NCBI RefSeq assembly: GCF_021155775.2
Contig: NC_060236.1
Coordinates: forward strand, 5,253,087 to 5,317,086
DNA length: 64,000 nt
Direction of reading: 5' to 3'
Origin: Neodiprion pinetum
Lineage: Eukaryota > Arthropoda > Insecta > Hymenoptera > Diprionidae
Shown here piece by piece: positions 23,483 through 34,223 of this stretch. The translations under genes were made by a program, and so were the position numbers. How positions within the stretch are numbered: the first letter of the stretch is position 1; every line of letters begins with the position of its first letter. Under the pieces are notes generated by a model, which was not told the origin of the DNA, did not search any database, and worked only from the letters and a program-made list of their open reading frames with translations.

Positions 23483-25651
23483 TTACAGGAATCCAACTAT
23501 TCCGCAGGCGACACGATTCCCGGCAGCGCCTGTTGTTAAACTATCGTCACTTTGACCCCGTCCAAAATCGTCAGCTTTTTCATGGACAACAAGGGTTCGG
23601 CCTATCGCACCGCGAACACCGGTCAATGTCAGATAATGGTCCATTTTATCCACTTTCGCGATTCCATCTTCACCCGCCTCGATATTTCCCAAGTCACCCA
23701 CATGCCGAAGCAGATCATTTGGGGCTCCGTGACGCATCTGGAATTAATTGACTGTGTAAATTTGTTGATTACGGAAATAGATACCGAATTTCGACACAAA
23801 CGAAAAACGGGAAATTAGCGTCTCACGTTGTCATTTGTATTTGTAATATTCAGATTTCCCGCACCCGTAACGAAAAACAAAAATTTCCAGACCTGTTGGT
23901 AATTTTCGAATCCATATCGGTGTGTAAATTTAATTTTTCGAATCACTGTTACTCTTCAAAAAAATAATGTCAAACCTTCGCGAAAATAACTTTTTTTTCA
24001 TAATTGAAGCAAATCTTATTAAAAAATAATTTCCAAATTTTTGAGCGACACGATTTTATCTCAGTCCAAAAATTCCGATGTATCAAAAGTAATTACGGCC
24101 TGACCAAATCCGAGTATTTTCTTTATCTCATCATTATACATGGGCAAAAAGTATATTTCACAGCGCGTTTATTTATACCGTGTAAGGATTGTAGTGACCG
24201 GCTGCAGACTTGCACCCCTGTCTCAAATCACCCTTTTCGTGAACGTGGAATCCGTGGAGTCCCGGGCTTAGTCCTTCTATTGTCCCGTTTATCCTGAGTC
24301 CTTCAAAGTATTGTTGAAGAGTCAGTTCTCCACGGGGTCCATCGACAGGAGAACCATCATCCCCGAGGGCCCTGACTTGGACGACCGCTTTCAGTCCCAT
24401 TGACTGCAACATTTTTCAACAAAAATCTGTAGAACCCCAGCCATTTTACCCACTCTCTAATTTTTCCGAATCGATGTTTTTTGTGAAAAAAGATAAGAGA
24501 AGCAAAAACGTATTTGCTAAGTGTGGGGTTCGAACCCACGCTCCCAGACGGGAACCAGAACTTAAGTCTGGCGCCTTAGACCGCTCGGCCAACCTAGCTG
24601 ATACATGTGCGTTCTACAAGAACATTAATATCTCTAACGTTCGTCCGCACAATAGAATTATCAGCTTGTGATTGACGGAAACATGCGCATGCCTACGAAA
24701 TACTTGGTCATGGTCCCAGAGATCGTTTACACTTTGATTTTATCATTTAAAATGCGATTAACTTGAAATAATATATGCGCACATTCACTACGCCTGGTTA
24801 CACGCAACTATTATTGCTCAGAGTTTCTACGAAATATGATTGTTGAAGTAAAAAGTTGCGCATTTAAGGTGATTTTGTTTGTGCAATAATTGGGAAAACT
24901 TCACCTCGATAGAATTGAGCTTCAGTTTTAATTAACTCCACGCTCAAAAAATTCTTCCAAGTATTTCTGACGACGCACCAACATAGTTTTATCAGCTTTT
25001 AATACCGCTGTTGCGATGCATCTGTGATCGAGATGTTTCAAGCGTTGTAACCAAAATTTTGCCAATACCGTAACAGTACGTTTTTTATTTTTGTTTACCG
25101 TTTCGAGTTCGAGTGAAATAATATACTACAATGATACAAGCAACGACTATACACACGAGTGTCTTATACAATGAAACTGGAAAAGACGAAATTACTTTAT
25201 CGCGTTTCGCGCATACATCACCTATCCGTCTTTCTTCCTCACGCGAGAATCTCGCATCCAAATGAATAATCGATGCCTTAAACCAAGGCCCATTGTCCGT
25301 TGCGTAACGGTTCGTAAACAACTCACGCACTGTTCGTCACTATTTATATCCACTGCGTGATAATTGGGAAACGGCAAAAGGGTCCAGAAAATTGCAAGAA
25401 TCGCAACCGTTGACACTTTTATCAAGACGTGAACGTGGAATAGTCGAAGGAAAAATTTTCATGTTTCGGTATGACGCAAGAGCGATACGTACGAAAAGAT
25501 AGGGCTCCATGTAGACCTCGTAAAGGTCGCTCCTGTAGCCAGGAAATCCGGGAAGACTTCTGATGAAAAGAGTCCTGTCGTAAATCTCCCCGGAGGTGAT
25601 GCTGAGGAGGCTGAAGACGAACCCGACGACGAACACCTTGGCGAACGACAT
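23483..25651 (-). CDS. Extracellular Cu/Zn superoxide dismutase with N-terminal extension
   Basis: Exons: 25651-25493, 24403-24179, 23737-23483; all junctions are phase 0, 212 residues. It dismutates superoxide to oxygen and hydrogen peroxide, and the N-terminus predicts secretion. Residues 1-20 look like a signal peptide (SFAKVFVVGFVFSLLSITS). Residues 22-53 form a Tyr/Phe-rich extension not usual for the family. The SOD fold starts at about 57. Metal ligands are all present: copper His106, His108, His180 and bridging His123; zinc His123, His131, His140, Asp143. The disulfide pair Cys117/Cys206 and the channel Arg203 are also there, so it should be active. NGT at 92-94 is a glycosylation sequon. 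The joining of exon 1 rests on a good donor (GTACGT), matching phase and the missing signal in exon 2; exon 1 could instead belong to another transcript. A tRNA-Leu gene lies in intron 1. Confidence 0.82.
24515..24598 (-). tRNA. tRNA-Leu (anticodon TAA)
   Basis: This is an 84-nt class II tRNA with the long variable arm typical of leucine. The acceptor GCTAGGT pairs with ACTTAGC (one G-T), with discriminator A. The A box is TTGGCCGAGCGGTCTAAGG and the B box GGTTCGAACCC. The anticodon stem CCAGA/TCTGG encloses CTTAAGT, giving TAA. A T5 run follows about 8 bases 3'. It lies in intron 1 of the minus-strand SOD, on the same strand. Confidence 0.96.
25085..25475 (-). pseudogene. Possible broken small membrane-protein ORF (uncertain)
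   Basis: On the minus strand, an ATG at about 25462 opens a short frame. In the neighbouring frame a stretch with signal-peptide character (STVAILAIFWTLLPF, about 25370-25410) leads into DINSDEQC. A third, overlapping frame (25085-25330) ends in a hydrophobic anchor (TLVCIVVACIIVVYYF) followed by TRTRNGKQK and a stop. No single frame joins start, signal and anchor. Two frame changes would be needed, one near a T5 run, so this is either a decayed gene, a locus with sequencing indels, or chance. I do not recognise a family. Confidence 0.2.
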
Positions 25652-25791
25652 GGCGGACTTGTTGTTTGGTAACAGATTCGAAATATCGAAGAATAACGCA
25701 AGCCGATTATATCGCAAGTTGCGGACTGCTAATAAACTTTCATCTCCGAAGACGGAGCTCTTTGTGTGTCCCTGCGAAAAGGCGCGGTACG

Positions 25792-25799
25792 TTTAAATA
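25792..25799 (-). promoter_or_regulatory. TATA-like box upstream of the minus-strand SOD
   Basis: TATTTAAA on the minus strand lies about 145 bases upstream of the SOD start codon. A CAGGGACAC stretch where transcription could start is 25-30 bases downstream. Position and sequence fit a core promoter, but the match to the initiator is weak. Confidence 0.3.
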
Positions 25800-28367
25800 C
25801 TTGGAGGATCTCGAAGACCTTGGTGAACGATGAGCAACTACTAAGCAACCAGTCGAGAAGGCAGTCAGTCGTCAGTCAGTCGAGTGCGTCTAATAATGTG
25901 GTTGGCAAATTTGTGCACGCGGTGATGTCGCAGCTTTTTTTTTTGCTCCAGGTTGTTTTCCTTCCCGATCCTTCTCTCAGTCTTGTTTGTTCTTCTTCCT
26001 CGTTTTACTACCACCTTTATACACCTTCCTACCGGCTACGGAGACTCGCAAGTTTTCGGTACCTCAGATCCTGGGATGATGAGTTTCATATCAACCCGGT
26101 GGCAGCTTCGAGATTGCTTGTGATTTCCGCAAAGCGTTTTGCAGGCTGCTTTATCTCGGGCTATCGCGTCCTGGACTGTAGCTTCAACTTTACTTTGACG
26201 GTTGAAAGGTTCCAGCAAACCGCTGCACAGCAGGTTGGAAAACTTTTTGCGAACTGGTCCCCGACCATTTTTTGCGACCACTCGAATCGCCTGTTTCTCG
26301 AGAAACCACAGAAGCAAAAACGTTTCCGGTATTTCTTATTCTCTTAATCTTCATTTGAGGTCGTAAGCATCGACGATCGGTGTCTTTGAGTAAGTGGAGG
26401 AGATACATCGGCGACCTTCCGGCTGGACGTGCAGCTGCTAACCGTCAATGGTAATTAACCGGTAATCCAGCCGTGAATAATAGCCAGGAATTACATCGAC
26501 GACTGCTAATGAAATTCCAAAATGTGCAACGCTATTGCGTACGCGAATATTGTTGCGCTTGTTGGCAGGACGTTGGCTCCAAACGATGCAGGAGCGGTTC
26601 CGCATGCACGGTTCCGTTTCCCAAACGATTAAGAAATCGCGAGGTTTTCGTTGGTCTCTATCATTGCCTGATGGGTGAAAATCCTCTGATTTAACAGACT
26701 CGCGCATTCCGTTCGTCATTATGATGAGCCGCACAAGGATATTACGATGCTGGCTGACAGCGAACTCGGCGCCAAGGTTAATCGCGAAGACCTCTAGGAT
26801 TCTCGGGTCAATGATGATGCGATTTTTCTTGCCTGTTTTACCTCTGAAGCTACGTCGGAATACGTCGAGATTATTTTGCTCGTTTTGCCGACTCGACATG
26901 CTCGTGTGTGCACAGAGCGGAGCGTTTGATGTTTGATGGAATTTGCAAGCCACGTGTTCCTTCGCAAATAGCCATAATAGTTTATATCACTCAGGAATTT
27001 TGTGTAATTCTGCGTGCACGGTAGACTTTATCGAAAAGATCGACTGTTCATTTTTTTTTCCAAATTCAAGTCGAAAATATTGCTACAAATGATGAGAAAA
27101 TGATGCTGTCCAAGTTTTACTTCGTAATATCAACGTTCCGAGATGTATCACTGCGATTTTCTATTTCCCGTTCGAATAACGTGGGAAATTTTTTTTTTTT
27201 TTTTGTTTTTTTTTTAACTTTGAAATTTTATAACTCGTCAACGCGTCAGTGTACCGATAAGATTATACCGATTCATCATTTTATGATAAATCTACTCTTT
27301 ACAAAAGTTATTCAAGGTCAAAGGTCAACAAAGAACCTTTGGTTTAAAGTTCAAAAAAAGTTAGTCCCATGTTATTCAAGTGGGAAATAGAAAATCCCGA
27401 TGTCACATTTCTAAATGTCAATATTAGGAAGGATTTTTTTTTGATACAGTGTAGCGTAGACTGTACACGCAACAGACGTCGCGTTGTACGGAGTAATAGT
27501 GTCTAAACTGTATTACCATGGTCCAAATATGAATGAAGAATATAAGAAGTCTGTGACAGTTACCCGCTATGATAATACTTGTGTTTTTATTTACTTCCTC
27601 GATCATCGCATGTCGACGTAAGCAGAATTTCAAGCCAGCCAAACTAATATATCGTCTCTATCAATTCCACTGAAGACTAATCGAATGTCCAAGTTGGATC
27701 TTGGTTGAATTGGTTAGTTTTCATTCGGTCCGAAGTACCGTTGGAAGATATTCCAAAAATTTGAAGCGATTAATTTTAAACAAGTATAACTTGACTTGAT
27801 TTTACGCAGACTGCGTCATTTGTTGTTACTCTTGTGTAATACCGTATAACGTTGAATCGCGTACAGTAGATACCCCCTGACCTTCGTCGCATTCTTGACT
27901 ACCTTGATCACACGAGTAAGCAGATCAAGGGCCAGGTGTACCTTGATCAAGTTCACCCAACCTCACGTACGGTTTTTGAATTAACATTAAAAAAATTTAC
28001 AAATCCAATCGCTCGTTGTGCGAATAATTAATCATCGGTAGTTAAGACACGCCTCAAGGTTCGTAAAAAATACAAGCAACTGCACATCGCCTGTTTTAGA
28101 TTTCCGTGGTCTGTATCCTGCCTGAAATTCGTACGAAATAAAAATATAAGAGCGGTCAATTGGCTCCAATTGGTACGACTTTCTCAGGTCGTTCCTAAAC
28201 GACGATATATCGGGTAATGAAATACCATGCACGTCGGAGGGTTACGTCGATATTTAACCATACGGAGAAAAAAAAAAAAAAAATAGAGAAAGAAAAATAA
28301 AATACGTTACCAAGGTTGAGTCAACTACACGGTACCTATTCGCATTCACGTAATGCATGCGCGTGTC

Positions 28368-28370
<3 letters not shown>

Positions 28371-28402
<32 letters not shown>
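28371..28402. repeat. (TG)n microsatellite
   Basis: Sixteen GT dinucleotides. A (CA)n/(TA)n tract about 170 bases further on (28571-28626) is its rough inverse. Confidence 0.95.
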
Positions 28403-28406
<4 letters not shown>

Positions 28407-29093
28407 CTCGACTGTTTTATACAGTCACAGCGTATACGAACACGTATACAGAGTACGAGTATTAACGTACACAGGTGAAGCTCTCATATCTAGGCCACTG
28501 CTTCGGACTCACAGCGTAATTCCTCATCATTTTTTCATACCCCGGCTTCGAGTATTCAGAATGCACGTTGCACACACACACATACACACACAAACACATC
28601 ACACACACGCATATATATATATATACACAATGTATGCGATGCTGCATATTTTTCAGTGATTCCTAAATTCAAAAACCCGAAATTCTGCGAAGCGGCTGTT
28701 CCAGACCGGACTTTCAGTATCCATTTCCAAGTGATACTTCACCATCTCCCCTTGTTGAAAAAATCGGCGTCAAGTTATCTCCAAGATCTCGTGTGAACTC
28801 GTGGCTGTATAGCGATGTCGTTGAGTGCGAATTGATAAGGCGATAATTGTAAAATCAGCCGCAGGGTCTCCGTTTGCGTAAAATTGCTCGTTTGCTGGAT
28901 CGGTGATGCGGAGAAGTAGTTTTAACGCAAGCAGCGGGCTTCGCGAAACGAACAATCGTACGTTACGGTCCGCGAAGTCGAGGCAAAGGTGGGGCGTCGG
29001 GAACTGTCACGTCACTGGATGAAGTGGAGAATGTTACTGGGTGATCCGATTCGACACATTCAGTAGTGTCCGGTGTCTTAGCGCGACAAACTG

Positions 29094-29137
29094 ACTTACT
29101 TACTCATTTACTTACTTACTCACTTACTTACTTACTT
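29094..29137. repeat. (TTAC)n tetranucleotide microsatellite
   Basis: About eleven copies of a CTTA/TTAC unit with single-base variants. Confidence 0.9.
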
Positions 29138-31388
29138 GCCGCAGTCAATTACGCGATTCTCGTGCAACGGCTGTGTCTCCTTATCGTCGCATCCGATTTA
29201 CAACTGGTATCAGGATCATCGGTTTTAAGTGAGTCCCCGATTGATGCAGACTTGGATCATTTTCACGCGATCACGGAACGACGTTGCTTCGGCTGCACCA
29301 TGTCCTGATTTTCTGTGATCAGGATCTCGCGGCATGCACTTGACACCGATGAATGTTCACCGTTCAATTTGCATGCTTAATTTTAGACTGTACTCAGGCC
29401 GTTATCTCGAAAGTTACAGCCTTTAATGTAATACTTATCAACGAAGTATGTGGTGTAATTCGTTTTTCCTATCGCGTTGTGCTGAATTTTATTACAAACA
29501 GGCGTAACTGTTGAATAATCAAAGCGACGTGGGTAAATTATTAATGTTTAACGCTTGCATGCGATGGAAGAATAAATTCGATGAGTGTAATTTATGGTTG
29601 GTGCGGATCTTAAACGTTGTTGCACATCGACGATGTAGTGAAATTTCTTCGTCTCGTCTGACGAGATTTTAGACAGTTCAAACATACGTTTGACATTTTC
29701 ATTCCTTTCTCTTGCGAATTCATTGCATATATTTGCATCCTGATTAAAAGATCCTAACTTTGTATAGCGACAAGATCGTATCGATTGTTCAAAATATACT
29801 TAAGAAATATGCGAATAACGAGTAATCTATAATTTTTATACGCCCGACATTTGACGGCGTTGAACAATTGAACTTGATGGACCATGCGAGGTGTATTATA
29901 GTTGGTCAGAAAGTAGGTGGGGACCCACGATGTCACGGAATAATAACGTTTAATACACTTATCCAAAGGCCGGAGACATGCATGCGTTGTATACCGATCG
30001 AATATCAACGAATTGTAATTGTAATTAACAAAGTGCTGCACGTTCAGCCCAACAAATGCGAGTCGTAATCCAAAAGTTTATATCTGGTGGAAGATTTTGC
30101 GCATTGTGATTTTTCTTGTTTAAAGTTTAAAAATCTAACAGCTGATCTCTGTCATGGATTTTGAATAACATGTGAATAAATGCCTTGGCCCAGAACGACA
30201 CGTCGCAGGTTCGCGTACGATGACAAAGTCCGATGTTATTGATTTATACTATTCCTATTCAGGGCTGTGAGGGTGAGGGAAAATGTGTTGGTACCAGGCA
30301 TTAGGAACGTTTGGACACGTAGCTCGGAGTGTGCTCTGCGAGAAAACGGTTCCGTCACGTGTCGAGCCACGTAAATGCCCTGAAACGTAGGAATCGGCGC
30401 TGGGAGCTTTTGCTACGACTTGGCGAAGCGACCCGCAAAGCCGAAGCTATTTATCGACGACTCGGTTTCACGTCAGAGTCGTTCGACGACGTCGCAAACA
30501 CTGTTGGCCGCAGCCGCTGCACCTAGGGGCAAAATTCACTTTTACTTTCAACCTTAATTGCGACGCCTTTTACGCCCGACTACGTTGACCTCTAATATTA
30601 TGATAATACAGCAACTGGTCGAGAGACTGGTTTTGGTAAATGTCTTCGGCGAGTTAACGACGGTTCGTAAAAATATTTACTAATTCGTGGCACTTGATGC
30701 GTATTATATTTTCGATTCGGTTGACCTCTGCCGAAGAAGACTTCTTCTATTTACTTGTTCAGATTTTTATTTTCCATGAAATATGACGACTTTTTAATTT
30801 TTTCTTCGTTATCATATTCATGGAAAAGTTTCGTGTCGTTTGATAATTTTTTTTTTTTTTTTTTCTACTTGTAGCGAGCTTTTTTGCATTTCTTTCTCGT
30901 ACAAGTATGGTAAAACTTTATCGCTTCTTTTATGGAAAGGTTGAACAATTAGTTGAACGATTAGGAACGCACGTTATATACGGATGGTAAAAAGGTTCGA
31001 GAAAAACGAAGTGATAAAAATCAAATACTTTTCCATATTTTGATATATGATTCTTTTTTCGGTAAAGGCGATACGCTTTGCTCTGCAGTTTGACTAAGTG
31101 AAATTTTAGTACATTAATAATCGTTGTAGATTTCTGATAGATTCTCAAAATTACTATCGTGCAAAATTTCAGTTACTCTCTCCCTCTCTTTCTCTCTCTC
31201 TCTCTGAAATGCTCATTTTTAACGAAGAAGACGCGATTTGTCCGCAAACCAATCGCAAAGATTCGTAGTAAATAATTGAAAAATAGTTTAGTGAAGCCGG
31301 TTTCAGGTGATAAATATGGCGCATCAAAGAGGGGCTGGGTTAGTTAATGAGAGGGGATAAAGCAGAGCCGGTGAACAACAGGCGCCGG

Positions 31389-31543
31389 TATATAGACAGA
31401 AGTGCCTCCAGCATCCCGCAGTCAGTGAAACTGTGTCGTTCGTCCAGCCGGCAGGTTGTTCTCCACTTTCACCAAAGTAAAACCACAAACTGCGAGTAGG
31501 GAAACGAAAATAAATTGGAAATTTGTTAAAAGTTCAATAACCC
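31389..31543 (+). promoter_or_regulatory. Distal TATA promoter and non-coding first exon of the plus-strand SOD
   Basis: TATATAG at 31389-31395 is followed by GCAGTCAGTG, with likely start A at 31420 or 31424, an arthropod-type initiator at the expected 31-35 bases. A leader then runs to 31543, where CCC|GTGAGT is a strong donor. The acceptor at 33158 (ttgtttcag), ten bases before the SOD start codon, would receive it. The splice pairing is inferred. Confidence 0.5.
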
Positions 31544-32729
31544 GTGAGTATGGCGTAGAGTAATCGAGGATCGTCAACGAATCTCAAGTTTCGTGTAGAA
31601 TAAGCGAATAAGTTCGACGATAAGGAAAAAAAAAAAAAAAATGTACGTGGAAAAAACGACCATGGCTATTTTATCGAAGGTATGAGAACGCAAAGACGTC
31701 GCGAAGACAAAGAGAACGACGGACTTTTACGAGGCATCGATTTTCCCGGCCCCGGATATGTTACAAGTCCGTTCCATTCGGGTCAGGAGTTACTTCGACT
31801 GATGAAAGTTGGCAATATTACTCAAGTCTGTAAGCCTTTCACATCGGCCGCGACAACCATTTTCATTCACGACGGTCGTCGATTTTCATCAGAATCAATT
31901 ACAACGGTGTTGGAAAATCGGACGAGACTTTATTTCCTTGCTTAAAAGCACTCCGAGAAATTGGACCTCGTAGTTGTAGAACTTCGTAGAACGTCGAGTT
32001 TCGTTCTGGAGATTTAAATTCGCGTTTTTGATTCGTTCGAAAATCGACGACCGTAATCGAGGGAGGTAAAGAGCCTGCGCTAGCGGTGAAAAATTTTCAT
32101 ATTCAGTTCGCTGTTTGTACATCCCATAAATAACGGACGAAGAATGGTTCTCATTTCATACTTTCTGCGCAATTGAATCTGATGCGGTTTTCGCGAACGA
32201 TTTAAATTATACGTAAAGTCCTCGAAAAGCACCCTCGAATAATTCGATCATAGCTCCATTTTTACCAGGGAATATTATACACCTTTCGGGGTTTTGTCAA
32301 CAGTCCAAAAAACGTATTTCCGATGCGTAGAAATCGCGATGAAGATAAGAAAAAACAAAGAAATATACAAAAAAACGCCAACATATTCAGCTCCTGTGCA
32401 TTTCACGATAAATACGATATGGCGATGTACGTAAATTGATTGTAAAGTGGATCTTAACCATATTCGTGGAAGCTCACAATACGAAAAACGGTGACCTTTG
32501 CGATAACGTTAGATTTCTTGAAATTTTCTAAAAAATTTTCCCAAACCATTTTAACGCCGACACTTGTGTCATCGCTACGGAAAGCTGTCGGCTGAGTTTG
32601 CTTTCGTGGATTTATATAAAAGATGTAAATATGTATAATGACGGCAGTTGCGATTAGGCTGCACACCGCACCACTGACCTTAGATAAAATTATACTTGGA
32701 CCAAGTCTGACCGTTTGTATTTATCGACT

Positions 32730-32847
32730 TATATAACCCGAGTCGTCCGAACCAGTCATCGGATTGATTCACCAATTCAAGTATTAGAATTCTTTCTGCA
32801 CTTCGTTGCGTTTAAACGATTCCGTTGACCAGCTTGAAGCAAATCAG
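32730..32847 (+). promoter_or_regulatory. Proximal TATA promoter and alternative leader exon of the plus-strand SOD
   Basis: A perfect TATATAA at 32730-32736 stands 28 bases before the A of an initiator-like GTCATC (A at 32758). A donor CAG|GTAACC at 32847/32848 could splice to the acceptor before 33159. This gives a second leader for the same coding exon. Confidence 0.45.
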
Positions 32848-33168
32848 GTAACCCTGGTCGTCAAATATCGTATTAGCCGTATTTCCTTCGATTTCGATAA
32901 ATTCTCGTCAAGTCGGTCTCGATCATTTCGTTATTAACTGCACGGTTTGGTATCCGAAAAAACGTTTCGCTGCACGTATTGACGGAATGCAATGACTTAC
33001 CAAATTATGAACGCGTCACAATTGCGCTCCAATTTATCTCAATCACTCGACGTAAACTACTTTGTCAAGTGTATCGACAATACGCGTCGCCGCCGAAGAA
33101 TCGACAATAAAAATAATCAACAGATCGCTCTTCAACGTCTTTTCGGTATTTGTTTCAGATCAACGATC

Positions 33169-34223
33169 ATGTCGGTCAAAGGTATGCTGACGCTTCTGGT
33201 TTTCGGCGCAGTCGCCGTCGCGGCTGTAAGTACAAATTGCAATTACGTGACAGAAACCGGGCCAAAATTAAATATTTCAAATTTTTCAATTTCAAATTTT
33301 TTTCATCTCATTTTTCGTACGCCGAACATTCACTTCGGACAGAGTTACATGACTAACGATTTGAATGAAGCGAAGGTGAACGTGTCTCGCTCGTACGCAT
33401 CACGTACATACATACGTCTGGTATAATGGAATAATAATGCCCGCAAGACATCGTCCCGGTACGATGTATACTTCCAAAGTGCTCGAAGGCGTCGATTTTT
33501 ATTCCTCGTAGCGTGTTGTTCGAAAAGGCGACTGGTCGAACCAGTTTATCGCATTAATATAACGACCCGCCGATCAAAGCTCGGATAAATTCTACCGCTT
33601 ACAACCGATCTGCATGTTTTTCTTACCGTACTTTCAAAATTACCAGGAACACGTCGCAGTCGTCCGTTTAACACCCAATAACGTGGAGAAACCCAACGTC
33701 ACCGGGAACCTGGAATTAAGACAAGACTCGAGCGTCTCGCCTGTCAAGATAACTGGAACGATATTCGGCCTGCGCGATGGTCTCCACGGTTTCCACGTTC
33801 ACGAGGCCGGTGACCTCAGCAACGGATGCGTTTCCGCTCTGGGTCATTTCAACCCGGACAAGGTGAGGAGTCGTCGAATTTAACGACAAGTTAGAGTCGG
33901 ATCAAAGCTTGATCGATTCTTCGACGTATTCGATGCCGGAGTCTGATCTATCTTCGATCTTCTTATTCCAGCACGATCACGGCGCTCCTGGTGACACCGT
34001 GAGGCACGTCGGCGACCTGGGAAACATCGAATCGACGAACGGAGTTGCCACGGTCGAAATATTGGACAACGTGATATCACTGAGCGGCAGAAACAGCATC
34101 GTTGGACGCAGTATCGTCGTTCACGAGGGTGAAGACGACCTGGGGAAAGGAAACCACTCTCTGTCCTTGAAAACCGGAAACGCCGGAGACCGTGCAGCCT
34201 GCGGCGTCATCGGCGTCCTGTAG
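33169..34223 (+). CDS. Sod3: Extracellular Cu/Zn superoxide dismutase
   Basis: Exons 33169-33225, 33647-33862 and 33972-34223 join in phase 0 to 174 residues. Residues 1-19 (SVKGMLTLLVFGAVAVAA after Met) are a signal peptide; the mature SOD fold starts with EHVAVVRL. All metal ligands are in place: copper His69, His71, His142 and bridging His86; zinc His86, His94, His103, Asp106. Cys80/Cys168 form the family disulfide and Arg165 lines the substrate channel. Sequons NVT (36) and NHS (152) fit a secreted glycoprotein. The acceptor at 33158 shows an intron in the 5' leader. The C-terminal GDRAACGVIGVL is canonical. It is divergent from the SOD at 23483 and has its introns at the same places in the fold. 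Role: removal of superoxide in haemolymph or extracellular space. Confidence 0.93.

Larger units (their letters stand above)
24404..25492 (-). other. Intron 1 of the minus-strand SOD gene
   Basis: It contains the tRNA-Leu gene and, at 25085-25475, two overlapping minus-strand frames that look like a signal peptide and a C-terminal membrane anchor (described as a separate entry). The rest is AT-rich with no other feature. Confidence 0.55.
25800..31388. other. Intergenic region between the two divergent SOD genes
   Basis: No supported gene. About 25.8-26.95 kb is less AT-rich and keeps unusually long open frames on both strands (up to 193 codons), but without recognisable protein content. Other contents: (TG)n at 28371-28402, (CA)n/(TA)n at 28571-28626, (TTAC)n at 29094-29137, (CT)n at about 31173-31204, and scattered homopolymers. 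Confidence 0.55.

Noticed and set aside
25222..25425. Hydrophobic frame as a stand-alone signal-peptide exon for the SOD
   Set aside because: It has no ATG and a stop directly upstream in the same frame; the exon at 25493-25651 offers a complete start, signal and phase-matched donor.
31682..31945. 87-codon ATG-started plus-strand frame
   Set aside because: It lies in the SOD leader intron immediately after a donor, and its composition shows no protein signature.
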